From: Sinotaia quadrata
Taxonomy: Eukaryota > Mollusca > Gastropoda > Architaenioglossa > Viviparidae
Assembly: GCA_028829895.1 (NCBI GenBank)
Contig: CM054181.1
Coordinates: forward strand, 108,882,860 to 108,946,859
Length of the DNA: 64,000 nucleotides
Direction of reading: 5' to 3'
Notes under the pieces: model-generated
The model's input: the letters and a program-made list of their open reading frames with translations, nothing else
Database searches by the model: none
Told to the model about the DNA's origin: nothing
Shown: piece after piece, positions 31,098 through 43,200 of the stretch
Layout of the letters: each line of letters starts with the position of its first letter
How positions within the stretch are numbered: position 1 is the first letter of the stretch
Made by a program: the position numbers and the translations under genes

Positions 31098-31689
31098 GTG
31101 AAAAATATGTTCTAACCAGTGTTTTATATAGCAAGCATTTTTTTGTTGTCAGTTTTTTTTTATTCCTTCTTAGTGGTTTATAAGGCTTTACTTAGATTAA
31201 ATAATACAAGCTAAAGTGTGCATTTTAAACGGGGGAACTTCTAAAGTCATATAAACCTCATTTAACGACTAAACTATATTTTTCTCAAAGAACTTGTTTT
31301 GTATATTAATATATAGTTAATGTCAGCGTATGGATTTAGTTGACATTAATTATTATAACTGTTATTATTTCAATCAATAATCATGAAAGGAAATTATCAA
31401 TTTTAAATTTTGGGGGATGATTGGCAACAGCTAGCGTTCTGTGTATTAATTATTTGGGTCAGTAGTGTGCTTGGTCCGTGATTCATGTGTGGAATTAGGT
31501 TGAACAGTTTATAATTTTGTTTAAGAAAGGATATTGCAAGTAAATGTACATTTTGTAGCGGTGGGCCAGAGACAAATGGTTGGGTGCATGTCGGGCTTGG
31601 CCCATTGGTCGCTGCCATGGATGGGTCAATGGACAAACAATTGTGTTGAATCAACATTGGATCAAAGAATTTCTGCAAACTGGACCAGT

Positions 31690-31850
31690 ATCTTAGCAAT
31701 GGATTGTGCAGGTTGTGCAATGCACAAGGGCCCCGGGGTCAGGAGTCCCTGGCAGCAAGCAGAGTCTATTTTATTTTACTTTCAGAATGTAATCTCTGCA
31801 TAAGGCCCCCCACCCCCTCCCCGACAAACTTGCTATGCCACTGGCTGGAA
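31690..31850 (+). mobile_element. Short DNA-element relic, copy 1
   Basis: CAGGTTGTGCAATGCACAAG GGCCC and AACTTGCTATGCCACTG recur in inverted orientation at 34793-34858 and 34409-34425. CAGTGGC(A/G)TAGCAAG ends are common in non-autonomous DNA transposons. Confidence 0.5.
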
Positions 31851-32527
31851 CATTTGATTTTATTAACTAGGTCTAACAGGTGATGATTTCAAAATTATGT
31901 TAGGGCCGGCCTGTCCATTAGGTGAACCTAGAGGTCGCCTAGGATACAGCTTCATAGGTACGCATCCCAACAATACGCAATTTTTGTTAATGTTTACAAA
32001 TATAATTATTTAAATTAAATAAGGTTATAATTATTTCTAAATTAGTAAAGAGCATGTTCCGGTAGAAACCTACATATTGGCGCCATGTTTATACAGAATT
32101 AAGTTTAATTGGTTCTAATTATGGATAGCGGGTGGATGATGGTGAAGAATACAACAGGGACGCACATTTTCAATCTAGCCTAGGACTGGAAAAAACCTCA
32201 CTACACCTGAGTTTTGTATGCACAAACAAAAGAGCATACTGTTTTCTTAAAGTGGGACTGTATCTATTTTACAGCAGCATTTGTACTGCAGTTTTAAATG
32301 CTAGAACACTTCCTAAATAAGTGCACATGGAAGCTTTGATTCATGTTGGTTCAAGACTGTATACTGTTCCAAACCTGTACTGCTGTAGAGGATACCAATG
32401 TTCCATATATATATATATATATATATATATGGCACTTGACAAGATGTCAAAGTGTACAGGACTCCAATTGGTGCAATACAATCACAATGACCAGAAACAT
32501 GAAGCAGCAGGAAGTTTAATCATGGCC

Positions 32528-32773
32528 GATTGTTTCTAGTAATTTACTAGTTATAATAAAAGTTCAGCTAGTTTATTAATATGTAAAGTGCACTTGTACT
32601 TTATATCCATTGTCATTGATGTACAGAACAAATTAAAAAAACAATTATCTGATTTTCTTAATGGAAAGTTTAAGGAAGATATTTTTAATTGCAGAAGTTT
32701 GTACTTAACATTGTCTGGTAGTACAGATTATTAGAAATTTGTACTTAACATTGTCTGATAGAACAGGTTATTT
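32528..32773 (+). repeat. Direct duplication, copy 1 (about 245 bp)
   Basis: Nearly identical to 35057-35300, from GATTGTTTCTA to ACAGGTTAT. Each copy also contains an internal TTTGTACTTAACATTGTCTG duplication. Confidence 0.9.
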
Positions 32774-33959
32774 CTATATTTCTGATTTGCACTCTTAAAC
32801 AAAGGATTTTATTAAAATATAAACACTACAATATATTGGTTTTGCATACTAGTCTTATAATATTTCTACTGAACTTTAAAACCAGATATTTTTTAAGTGA
32901 AATGAATTTATTATCTTGAGAGATTATATTTATAATAAGAAACTTAAGCACAACTTGCATTTGTTGACAGCTTGTTAAGATTAAAATCAATTATTTTCCT
33001 AAATGACAGAAAAGAAGATAAATTTCTACCAATTTAATTACATTGTAATAATTTTTGTAATTTAAAGTTGTGCATACTATTACATATGTAAATTATTTTC
33101 ATAATTGTTCACTTTAAAAAAAAATCTGTGTACTGACCTTTTTATGTATAAGGTGTAATTTTATTATTATTAATATTTATGTGTACTTTACCACAAAATT
33201 TCAATGATTGCATTATAATATCAAATTGATAATAAATACATGTCATGTCATATAACCAAACAGTCCAAACATTGTTTTTTTTTAATGAAAACTTATCATA
33301 TGCAAATAATATAAAAATAACTACATAATCATCCTGATGTGTCAATACAAAATATAAAAAGTGCAAAAGACCTCGTTCAATTGTTCAAAAACACATAACA
33401 CTAGGAGTAATATGTAGGGCTGGTAACGATAGTTAACTTTGGCCATATACATGTATTTACTCAGAAAGGGTAAGTTACTCCTATTCAAATCACATTTCTT
33501 TAAAGATTTAATTCCCTTTTCGGAAACTACGCCATGCTGGATTATATCTTACTGGAAAAGGGTTAAGTTACTATCGGGAAGACATTTTCCAGTTTATATC
33601 GGTAAAATGTAATAAATAGCACACACTTAAATTTTATTTCTTTAAAAGAATGTTCTATCTCATATATCAACTGCCAATCCTTTGAAGAATACAATCTGAT
33701 CGTTCAGCAGGATGTTTATTTTTATTTCTTTATCTTTCGTTAGTTTTTGTATGATTTAGCATTGCGCTCTTGATCGTCAACATATGTTATCGATACTTTT
33801 TAATGTTACCGAATACTATATTTCACCACATCTCGTGATATCATAATCATGTGGAAACATTTTAGGTTTGCTGTGAATAACTGAAAACTGACTGTGGGGT
33901 TGTATTAATTCTATCCGCCTTCACCCAACCCCCACACACCATACAATTAAAACTGGCAG

Positions 33960-34193
33960 TGCTACGTCAGGAGTGCCTGATTATCATCACGTGATGAATG
34001 TTTACATTCTAACGACGAATATGCGAATGGCGGACATGAACAATATAGCGTTGATTTTGACACATTTATCTTGAAACTGCAGTTGAATAATCTTGATTGA
34101 AGGTTCACCATTCAGACTCTTCAGGTGGAACAGTTTCAAACGCGATTTATTCCCATCCACATTTAGTGACGTTAGCTGAATATACTCAACAGG
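33960..34193 (+). promoter_or_regulatory. Putative promoter and 5' UTR of the cysteine-rich gene
   Basis: A perfect 12-bp palindrome CATCACGTGATG (33985-33996) centres on an E-box (CACGTG), the site type bound by USF/MITF/TFE factors. A CGAATGGCGGAC near 34025 resembles a YY1-type ATGGCGG element, often found just after transcription starts. Composition is less AT-rich than the surroundings. The first ATG of the gene lies 198 nt after the palindrome. Confidence 0.35.
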
Positions 34194-34215
34194 ATGTCCG
34201 TGCTCGCTGCCAGAG
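34194..34215 (+). CDS. Cysteine-rich gene, exon 1 (shared start)
   Basis: ATG plus six codons (MSVLAAR) and one base, donor CAGAG|GTAATC, phase 1. It was chosen because its phase fits both alternative second exons, because the promoter-like region lies just upstream, and because the ATG sits in GG-ATG-T context. Confidence 0.55.
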
Positions 34216-37200
34216 GTAATCTTGATTGTTGTTATTGTTTGCCCTGATCACACACACACACACACACATGTATGAATCAGCACACTGCATGAAGTAGGCC
34301 TATATATGTATGTGTACACATAATAAACACATAGCATAATATATACACAACACTTGTCAAACCTGCATACTCACACTGCATATAGGCCTACTATGTTTAT
34401 GTGTGTACAGTGGCATAGCAAGTTTTTTATCCCATGTGCGGAGCTTCAGTGATGAGCTTCTTCGATTTCAAACAAATACAAATCAAGCTTTTGCATACAA
34501 TATAGATCAAGTAAATCCTGAAACGTTTGTTTGCATGCTGTATGCAAAAATATCCACTACTTTTGAAGTGTCAAGCGTTTTGGCATTTTTAATTGCTAAC
34601 ATTGCCAGTTCACTAAGCTGCTCTTCTGAAATGGTATTTCAGAAATAGGTCAGAGATTGTTATGGCAGCCAGTCAGTTACTAAATCACACATTTGGGCAT
34701 TCTGCCTCTTTTAACACTAATAAAACTATTGAGTGTTTACATATAGATTTGGGTTTGATTTGATTACATTCTGAAAGAAAAAAAAAGTAGACACTGCTTG
34801 TTGCCAGGGTCTTCCCGCTCCATCCTAGGGCCCTTGTGCACTGCACAACCTGCACAATACATTGCTATGCTACACATATATGCACATACTTACATACACT
34901 GTCCATAAATTGTCAATCTTTTACAAGGGTAATGGGTAAAAAAAAAAATAAGTGTGATTATTGTATGGTTCAGAAAATGTGGCATTACACTATTTTATTA
35001 TTAAAAAAGAAATTGTTAACTGAATGCTTGATTTTATTATTTAATTTTTGGTGCCGATTGTTTCTACTTTCTTATAATTTACTAGTTATAATAAAAGTTC
35101 AGCCAGTTTATTAATATGTAAAGTGCACTTGTACTTTTTATCCATTGTCATTGATGTACAGAACAAATTAAAAAAACAATTGCTTTTCTTAATGGAAAGT
35201 TTGGAAGATATTTTTAATTGCAGAAGTTTGTACTTAACATTGTCTGGTAGTACAGATTATTAGAAATTTGTACTTAACATTGTCTGGTAGAACAGGTTAT
35301 ATAATTTTTCACATGTGATATAAATAGATATGTAAACATACACACAGACAGATAAAAGGCAGACAGAAAGATAGACACATGAAATGCACATTTTTTAATT
35401 TTAAATTTAAATCTTGTTTCAGTAACTTAACAAGAGTTTTATTTTAAATTCTTCAGAATTTAAGTACATGTACTTTAAGTTCAGCTTAAACCACATTGCA
35501 AACTTTTATAAAGCAATTTCAGTGAACTGGTAAGTATTGATATTTTTCATAAATAACCTGAAATAAATTAAAACATTACAATTTGTAAAACAGTTTTTAG
35601 TACATTACTTTCTTGATCAGTCAGCCCAATCAAGAAATTGCCACTAGTTTCAAGTGATAACAATTGCACTAAAAATTTTGTGGAAAGAGTTCTATTTTCT
35701 CTTTTTCTCCCTTCCCTCCTCTCCCTTTATTCCAGTTTAAATAAGATCACAACCCCACCCCCCCACCCCCGATTTGCTGATTATATCTTGTATTTATGTA
35801 CTTTTGTGTTATAATTTATAATTATATTACTGTCTTTGCATATTTTTTGATTTACTTGTGTGAGAATGGTTTTCCTATAGAAAGCCAGTATATTACTATA
35901 GAGTTTTCTATTTTATTTATATTCAGAAATCAGATATACCTAGTGTTCCCCAAGTAAAAAAACAACAAACATAACTGAACTTTTAATAGCCAATGAGATG
36001 TTGAGTATATATTACATTTGTACAGTCTGAATTGTACATTGCGGAAGCAGATACATCTGGCAATTTGGCTTTATCTGAGTTTTAAAAAAAAATAACTGAA
36101 GTGTTAATAGCCATTGACCTGTTGAGTAAATATTTTGTTTTTACATTCGAAAGTGCATGTGGCAGATGATTAAAGTTTTATTTGTTGCGTAAATGTATAT
36201 GAGTGAAATGAAATACATTCTTCTTTAGTCATCTTTCTTGCATGAAAAGTTTGTTATTTTGGGATTTTGGAAGCCTAAAATCCCAGTTGAGGCTTCTGAG
36301 CATAAATTCCTGTAATCAGAAAGAATTTGTGACACCAACGCCACTTAGTTAATGGATATTATTAGTGCTCATTATTAACTAATTAACCATCTAAAACTAA
36401 TTACAAGTGATGAGAATCTTAATTTATTTCATTAATGATCCTCCAGCAGACATCACTCGTTTCTCTCACTAGGTGGATATATGGGCAATGTAAATGTTTT
36501 CTCTCTTCCTCAACATAAAACAACATTTACGCTAATAGTAATAAATACAGTGTTTCCATGAGTGGAAAACTTCCTACTAAAAGAGACAACAAATCCATCT
36601 TTAATCTATATTTAGCAAGCCCCCGCCCCCCTCCACCCACTTTCTTCTCCAACATAAAGCTATCAATATGTGTAAGAAGGTCAATAAATTTAAAAAAATA
36701 AATTTATTAAATCAACAATCAAATATACATCATTTTACATGACAATTACAATTACAATACATAGATTACTTAATATCAATATTTCCACGAACTCATGTTT
36801 GGATAATTTTATGTTTACACAGTCCTTAAACCAGAAAATACAATTCATCAATATATCAGTACAAATCACAGGACAGTCTATCAGAGAACAGAAATTGAGT
36901 TATTAGAGATAAGCAATAATAGTTTTACATACCTTGTTTAACTGCTGTCTCAATAGTCCTCCTTCCACATGCTTTTGCAACAAAAATACAAATTATTGTC
37001 AGCAGTTATTACGTCAGCTCCATGTGCCTCACTTGCATGTTGAAAAACACTGTTCTGCTACTTAGAGTTAACCTGGGTGATTTTTTTTCACTGTGTCAAC
37101 TTCTTCAGACAGAACAATAAATGTAGCAACGTCCAACAAATTTTCCATACTAGAAATTGTTCACTTACTTATACACATCAGTAGAGTGTAGTGTGTTCTT

Positions 37201-40200
37201 ACACTTACACACCACATCCTTTGCTGCGGTCATTCGTGGCTGGGCAGTTTACAAACAGTAAACCAAGGGTTCAAATGAAACATTGAAATGAAAATAGAAA
37301 AGGCTGTTTGTCTTTGAAAAATACACTCAGAGAACAAACGCTAAGCTTCCAGTTTACCACTTTATAACTCCATTCTTTCTTACACTCAAGTCTCAATTTA
37401 CAGTAAAAGAAATGGAAAACAGCTAAGAATGTTCCTGTGTCTGCTGTTGCTATCTATTCTAATTGGTGGTGTTTAAGATTCAAACCTACCTCATCACTTG
37501 TAGTTGTAGTTACAGATCTAATACCATGAAATAATACATAATGTAATAATTGTTTCTGTCACTGACTTTGTCATTCTAGATACACCATTCACAGAGATGG
37601 CTGTTGCTGAGAGTGAGGGGCTGTCACCACCTGAGTACTCCTGTCAGACAAATAACAATCATATCAATGCCAATGAGCCACCTCCCCCATATGCTTCACT
37701 GAATGGAAATGTTATTACTCAGCAGCCACATCAGGCATGTTTTGTGTGCTGTTTCTTGCATCTTATAAACGAGATACTTTCTTTGTTCAGAAATAGAACC
37801 AATAAAAATATAATTTAAGAAATGTCTTTTCACATAAAGGGACATTGTTTTTGTGTTAATTTACATAACAAAAGTTTATGTCAGCACCTAAGAATCACAT
37901 TGTGCTGTTACTTTAAGCAGGTTGCAAAAGACTTCCTTTTATTACACTGGTATTTGGTAGGGGGTTAAGTTCCTAGATACTATACCAGATAAAAAGAAAT
38001 CCACCATTTACAGACATTTATGCCTTATGAAAATAGTTAAATCTTAACAGCTATGCATTTTATACTCTTGTTTATTCTTTTGAGAACACATTTTGAGAAT
38101 GTGACAGAGTGAAGTTTCCTGCACATATTTATGAAATAATTATTGTATTTATGCTGCTGTTATTATATTTATGCTGCTAATATTTAATGTAGCAAGAAAT
38201 GAAAGCGGACATTGTGCACTCCACCTAAGAAATATGTAACATTGTAAGGAAGTCAGAATTCTCCAGAACCACAGCTAGACGAAGCCTAGTGCAAGGTTAC
38301 CATGTCATCCTTTGTGGAATTTTTCATGGTCAAAGTTTCTTGAAGTGAGCTCTAATTACTCCTTAAGTAAGAAGTTCCACCTATGGAAGAAATTATGTCA
38401 GTAGAAGATCTATCTAAATGTCGTGAGTAAGGGGTAGAGTTCTGCAGTGCTAGGATCCACAAAGTGGAAGACAAGTTTAGTGTCTCTTGGTATTTATTAT
38501 TAATATATGGATTAAGATTCCGGCCACTTGTATTTAATTGTGAATTATTAATTAGAATATAATAATAATCATAATAGCAGTGGAGAACATTTTTTTGGTT
38601 AATTTAGTTTGACATAAAACAAACTCTGATGGGTAGTGCTTGCACAAAACTAAAGGAAAACAATGACATTGTTGCTTCCAGTGAAATATTTTTTCCAGAA
38701 TTCCAGAACTGTTTGAACTGTCATAGAAATTAAACTTGCATTGATGTCTAAAGCTGCAAACTAAAGTCTCCTTACTCAAAAGTAACATTTCTAACTCATT
38801 ATTTTAAGAGAGAATTTTCTTATATGTGGGTGTCATATTCTGACCACCACTTTCTGTATACTTAAATTTTAAAAAATCCAAAACAGAAAGGAAACTGTAA
38901 ATTGTGTAATTAAGTATATATCATTACACTTAGAGTGCATATATCAGAATACCTTACGAGAACCTAGTCTATTCTTCCAGGAACTATATTAACACCTAAT
39001 GCAGTATTGTATGGGAAAGATATTCATCCTTAATATAGAGACAAGCAAATTAAAGTTGCTACTATATTTCATTTTCATTTAGATTTATACTACTAAAAGT
39101 TCTTTTTCAAAGTATTATTTGATTGGCAATATTTGTAAACTGTTATCGACTAATATTGCTATCAGATCCCCACCAATTACTGAGCTTTTTAGCAGTTATT
39201 TTCTTTACCAAAGTGAAACTGATCTGCTCTGTGGCTCAGCAATCGAAAGGGATCCAATTTTCAAACAAGTTTTGTACATATTTTTAGAAAACTTTTTAAA
39301 ACATAGTTTACCCTTTAGTATATTAATAGCATTCTTTCTTTAAATGTTTGTTTATTTCCAGGCACAAACAGGGGCTAACGATGACATTCTCCAACCCTCG
39401 AGTGGACAGGAGTTATCCCCCGAAGGCAGCGAAGGTTGTGGTGTCTGTTGTTGTAAATGTTGTGCATGTTGCGAATGTTGTGATATGTATGAAAACTGTG
39501 GGATGCCCTGTTTAAAGTTTTGTGCCTGTTGCGTTGACTTTGCTAGTGATGGGGATTGTTTGTAAATGTTAACTCAGAGCCTGGCATTTAAAACAATTTT
39601 TTTTTCTTTTCAAAACATTTATGTATACACTTTTCATGTGCTAGTCATTTGTATCTGTGATTGAGCATGTTCATTCATAGGCTTCGAGCATTGTCTTATT
39701 CGCTGAGTCTTGGACTTCTGTCTCACAATAGACTTTGGATTATTGTCTTGTTCAGCAAATCTCTGTACTTTTGTCTCTCTTTCACTGGTATCCTGCTTAT
39801 AACACTTGAGACAATCTAAAAAAAAAAAAATGCTCAGGATCTGCCAGTGTTTGAGTGTCTATGGACAATAATCATCTAACATCAATAAGATTTTTGCACA
39901 TCTCCACTACACTGCAGTCTGGGTTAAACATAGAAATAGTACAGAGAGAATGTTAATAACTATGGAATGTTTGGTGGAAAACTACGGCAGTTTGAACTGG
40001 ATAAATAAATTATTAAAATTATGTTTGATCTGAGTAATTGTCTCCAGGTTTTTTTTTTATTTATAGCAGTTTTATAACATTTTAATTAGACATTGATTTA
40101 TCATTGAAAGCTTAGATTTGGATTCATTATTGACTCTGCTGTACATCCCTTGAAACCCTTTTCAATACCATCCATTGTTGCTGCATCACATTTTGGGAAA

Positions 40201-43200
40201 CACAGATTTAGGTTATCTTTAGTTCATAACATTATTTTAATTCTTCATGTCTTTAAGTCTTGGTTCCATTGGCTCTAGTCTGAATGTCACTAATTTTCAG
40301 CAGACAATTGTTGTTTTCTTGTTAGAGTAGAGATTTCTTTTATTCTGTTTCCTGATTATTTATAGTGTTGGGTTTTTTTTGTTTGCTTTTTACTTTAATT
40401 GTTGACATTCCTGTCTTTGACTTGCAGTTATTAGGTAGATTTTTGGCATATGGTAAATTGTTCATTGGTCCTGTTTTAATTATTTTAAGAGATTTTACCT
40501 TTTATTTGTTATTGTTGAATAATCATGGTTTTTGCTTCTGAGTAGAATTCTTCAGTTTGGTAATTTGTGCTTAATCTTTGGGTTTAATTTTGCATCTAAT
40601 ATTGACATCGTGATGCTGGTTCGGCGCTACTTCAGTGTTGGAGCTTATTGCAGTGTGATCACTTGATATTTCCATTTACTTAGCCACCAGTGTCAGACTC
40701 ATCTGAAATAGTTCTTGCTGACTTTTACTTTGATGGGATGAAGAATACAAATTTCATTGCTTGTCTAAAAATTAATTGGCTGGCTGGTTGGTTGTTTTTT
40801 TTCCTGTAGAAATTTTGTATTTCTCCTTCGTCTTATATTACCTGTAGCTAGATTATTTTGAATCAACACTATATTCCACATCTTGGCAATTGTTATTGTT
40901 AATAAAATAAAGAAGGAAAAGCAACCCACACCTGCACAGAATTCAAAATTTGTTTAGTATACACTGACTATAACTATAATTTGTTTTGAAGGTTAGTAGT
41001 CAAGCATATACATCTAGCTTGGCTGGTATTGGAAGGTGTGCAGACAAAGCATATATATCTCACTTTGCTGAGATTTAACATTTACAGACAAAGCATACAC
41101 ATTTAGCTTGGCTGATATTGGAAGGTTGCTAGCTTGGTTGATATTGGAAACTCGCTGTATAAAGCATACACTTCTAGCTTGGCTGGTATTGGAAGGTTAC
41201 TAGCTTGGTTGGTATTGGAAGGTTACTTGCTTGGCTGGTATTGGAAGGTTGCTTCAAGCACTCACATCTAGTTTGGCTGATATTTGATGCTGCTAGCTTG
41301 GCTGGGATAGAAATGTTTGCTGACTAAAGCATATACATTTTGTCTGACTGGAATTGGAAATTTACTGACAAAGCATACACATCTATTTTCACTGGGATTA
41401 GAAGCTTTGCTAACAAAGCATAAACATTAGCTTGGCTAAGGTTAGAAATTTACTGACAAAGCATACACGTCTGTCTTGACTAGGATTATAAGGTTTGCAG
41501 ACAAAGAATATACATATCTATCTTGGCTGGGATTGGAAGATTTGTTTACAAAGTTTACAAGTCTAGCTTGTCTTGAATTAGAAGGTTTGCTTATAAAGCA
41601 TACTCATCTACCTTGGCTGGGATTGGAAGGTTTGCTTGCAATGCATGCCCGTCTAGCTTGGCTGGGATTAGGTTTGCTGACAAAGTATACTCATCTACCT
41701 TGGCTGAGATTGGAAGGTTTGCTTGCAAAGCATGCCCGTCTAGCTTGGCTGGGATTAGGTTTGCTGACAAAGTATACCCATCTACTTTGGCTGAGATTGG
41801 AAGGTTTGTAGACAAACTACTTCATTTGAAACGAGCATGAAGTATAAACTACCCCCTTTTGAATTTAGTATTATGTATCAGCTACCCCTTTCAGATTCAT
41901 CCTGCCTTGTATGTTTGCCTAATTTGGAATCAGTGTCATAAACAACTCTCTTTGGAATCAGTGCTGTGGACTAACTACTTCATTCATAAACTATTATTTA
42001 TGCCTTTTACTTGAAATCAGGATCATTGCCATTTGTCTCATGTGGAATTGACATAAATAAACGCCTCCTTTTGCAATTGCTATCATATATAAATGACCTT
42101 ATATGGAGTCAATACCTCTCTGGTTCTCTTAAAATATCACAAGCCTGGCATTGCTGCTGCTTATACTGATTGTGATATCAATTAATATTTAATTTTGTGC
42201 CCATTTATAAATAGATACTAGTTTCAGTGCATTGATGTTCCGTGTTAATTGAACTCTTATTTCTTATTTGCTTTTAAACCCTTCACTGCAGAAATGTCAA
42301 TATAGGATTGACATTGGCAGTAGAGAAATTAACATTGTATACATTGTATATTTAGATTTCTTTTCTGCCTTTACAAAATCCTGAGCCTCTTGTCTTGCCT
42401 GCTTATATGTCTGTAGTGTTAACTGCTGTGCATCTTTCTGCACATACATGTACCCTTTTCATTTTTTACTTAAGAATCCATTACAAATTTGATTATATAA
42501 TTGATTGATTTTATTATCATGGTGCTAAAAGAATTTTAAAATTATTTTTTCTTTTTAAATTATTTTTTCTTTTAATAAAGATAAATTGTTTTAATGAAAA
42601 TGAACTAGATGTATATCATATGGATTGTCATTCAACACAATCATACAGATTACACTTCTTTACAATGTAATTTTAGGACTTTACCTTGAACATATTCCAG
42701 TCCCAGTCAACATTTTTTAATTTACATCTTTTTACATTTTTTTATGAATACATTCTCTATAAATACACATTGTACTGGCAGCTTGAATAAAGATTTATTT
42801 TAAAATTAAATAATTGTATGCCATAACTGCTTACTGTTACCTGAAAGTTTTGTGTTAGAGCTTGTGTGTGCTTGTGAGTGTACATATACGTACACTTGAA
42901 ATGATTTGTAGGTTTCATATATGAATTATGTACTACTAGTTAATTCCTTCAACTCCAATCACTCTGAATGGCTGTGTATTTGAAAAGATAAAGCAAATAC
43001 TTGTACATATGTGCAGTAGAGTTTTGTGGCACCATTCACATAAAATACATAGAAGCTGTCATGCATGAACACAGTCATCTGCCAGGACTGTGCTATCGTC
43101 AACCTTTGACTAATAAGACACATTGTAAGTGGCTTCTTTGCAATTTTATTGCATTCTGCATTAACCAATGGTTTTGACACTTATACTAACAACTGAGAAA

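Larger units (their letters stand above)
31098..33959. other. Intergenic stretch with transposon remnants
   Basis: Holds an inverted-repeat element relic at about 31690-31850, a GGGCCGGCCTGTCCATTAGG terminal motif near 31901 typical of short DNA elements, an AT run at 32405-32430 and one half of a 245-bp duplication (32528-32773). Short frames here show no domains. Confidence 0.55.
34216..37579 (+). other. Intron 1 of the cysteine-rich gene
   Basis: Repeat-bearing: (CA)n at 34249-34268, inverted DNA-element relic at 34409-34858, second copy of the 245-bp duplication at 35057-35300, and an R1 repeat copy at about 36310-36770. No other exon found. Confidence 0.6.

Noticed and set aside
31534..31803. 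89-codon plus-strand and 105-codon minus-strand frames
   Set aside because: They overlap the short DNA-element relic at 31690-31850, whose inverted copy at 34409-34858 is not open.
41476..41840. Several overlapping frames with repeated leucine-rich or alanine-rich peptides
   Set aside because: They are translations of the roughly 55-bp minisatellite in different registers.
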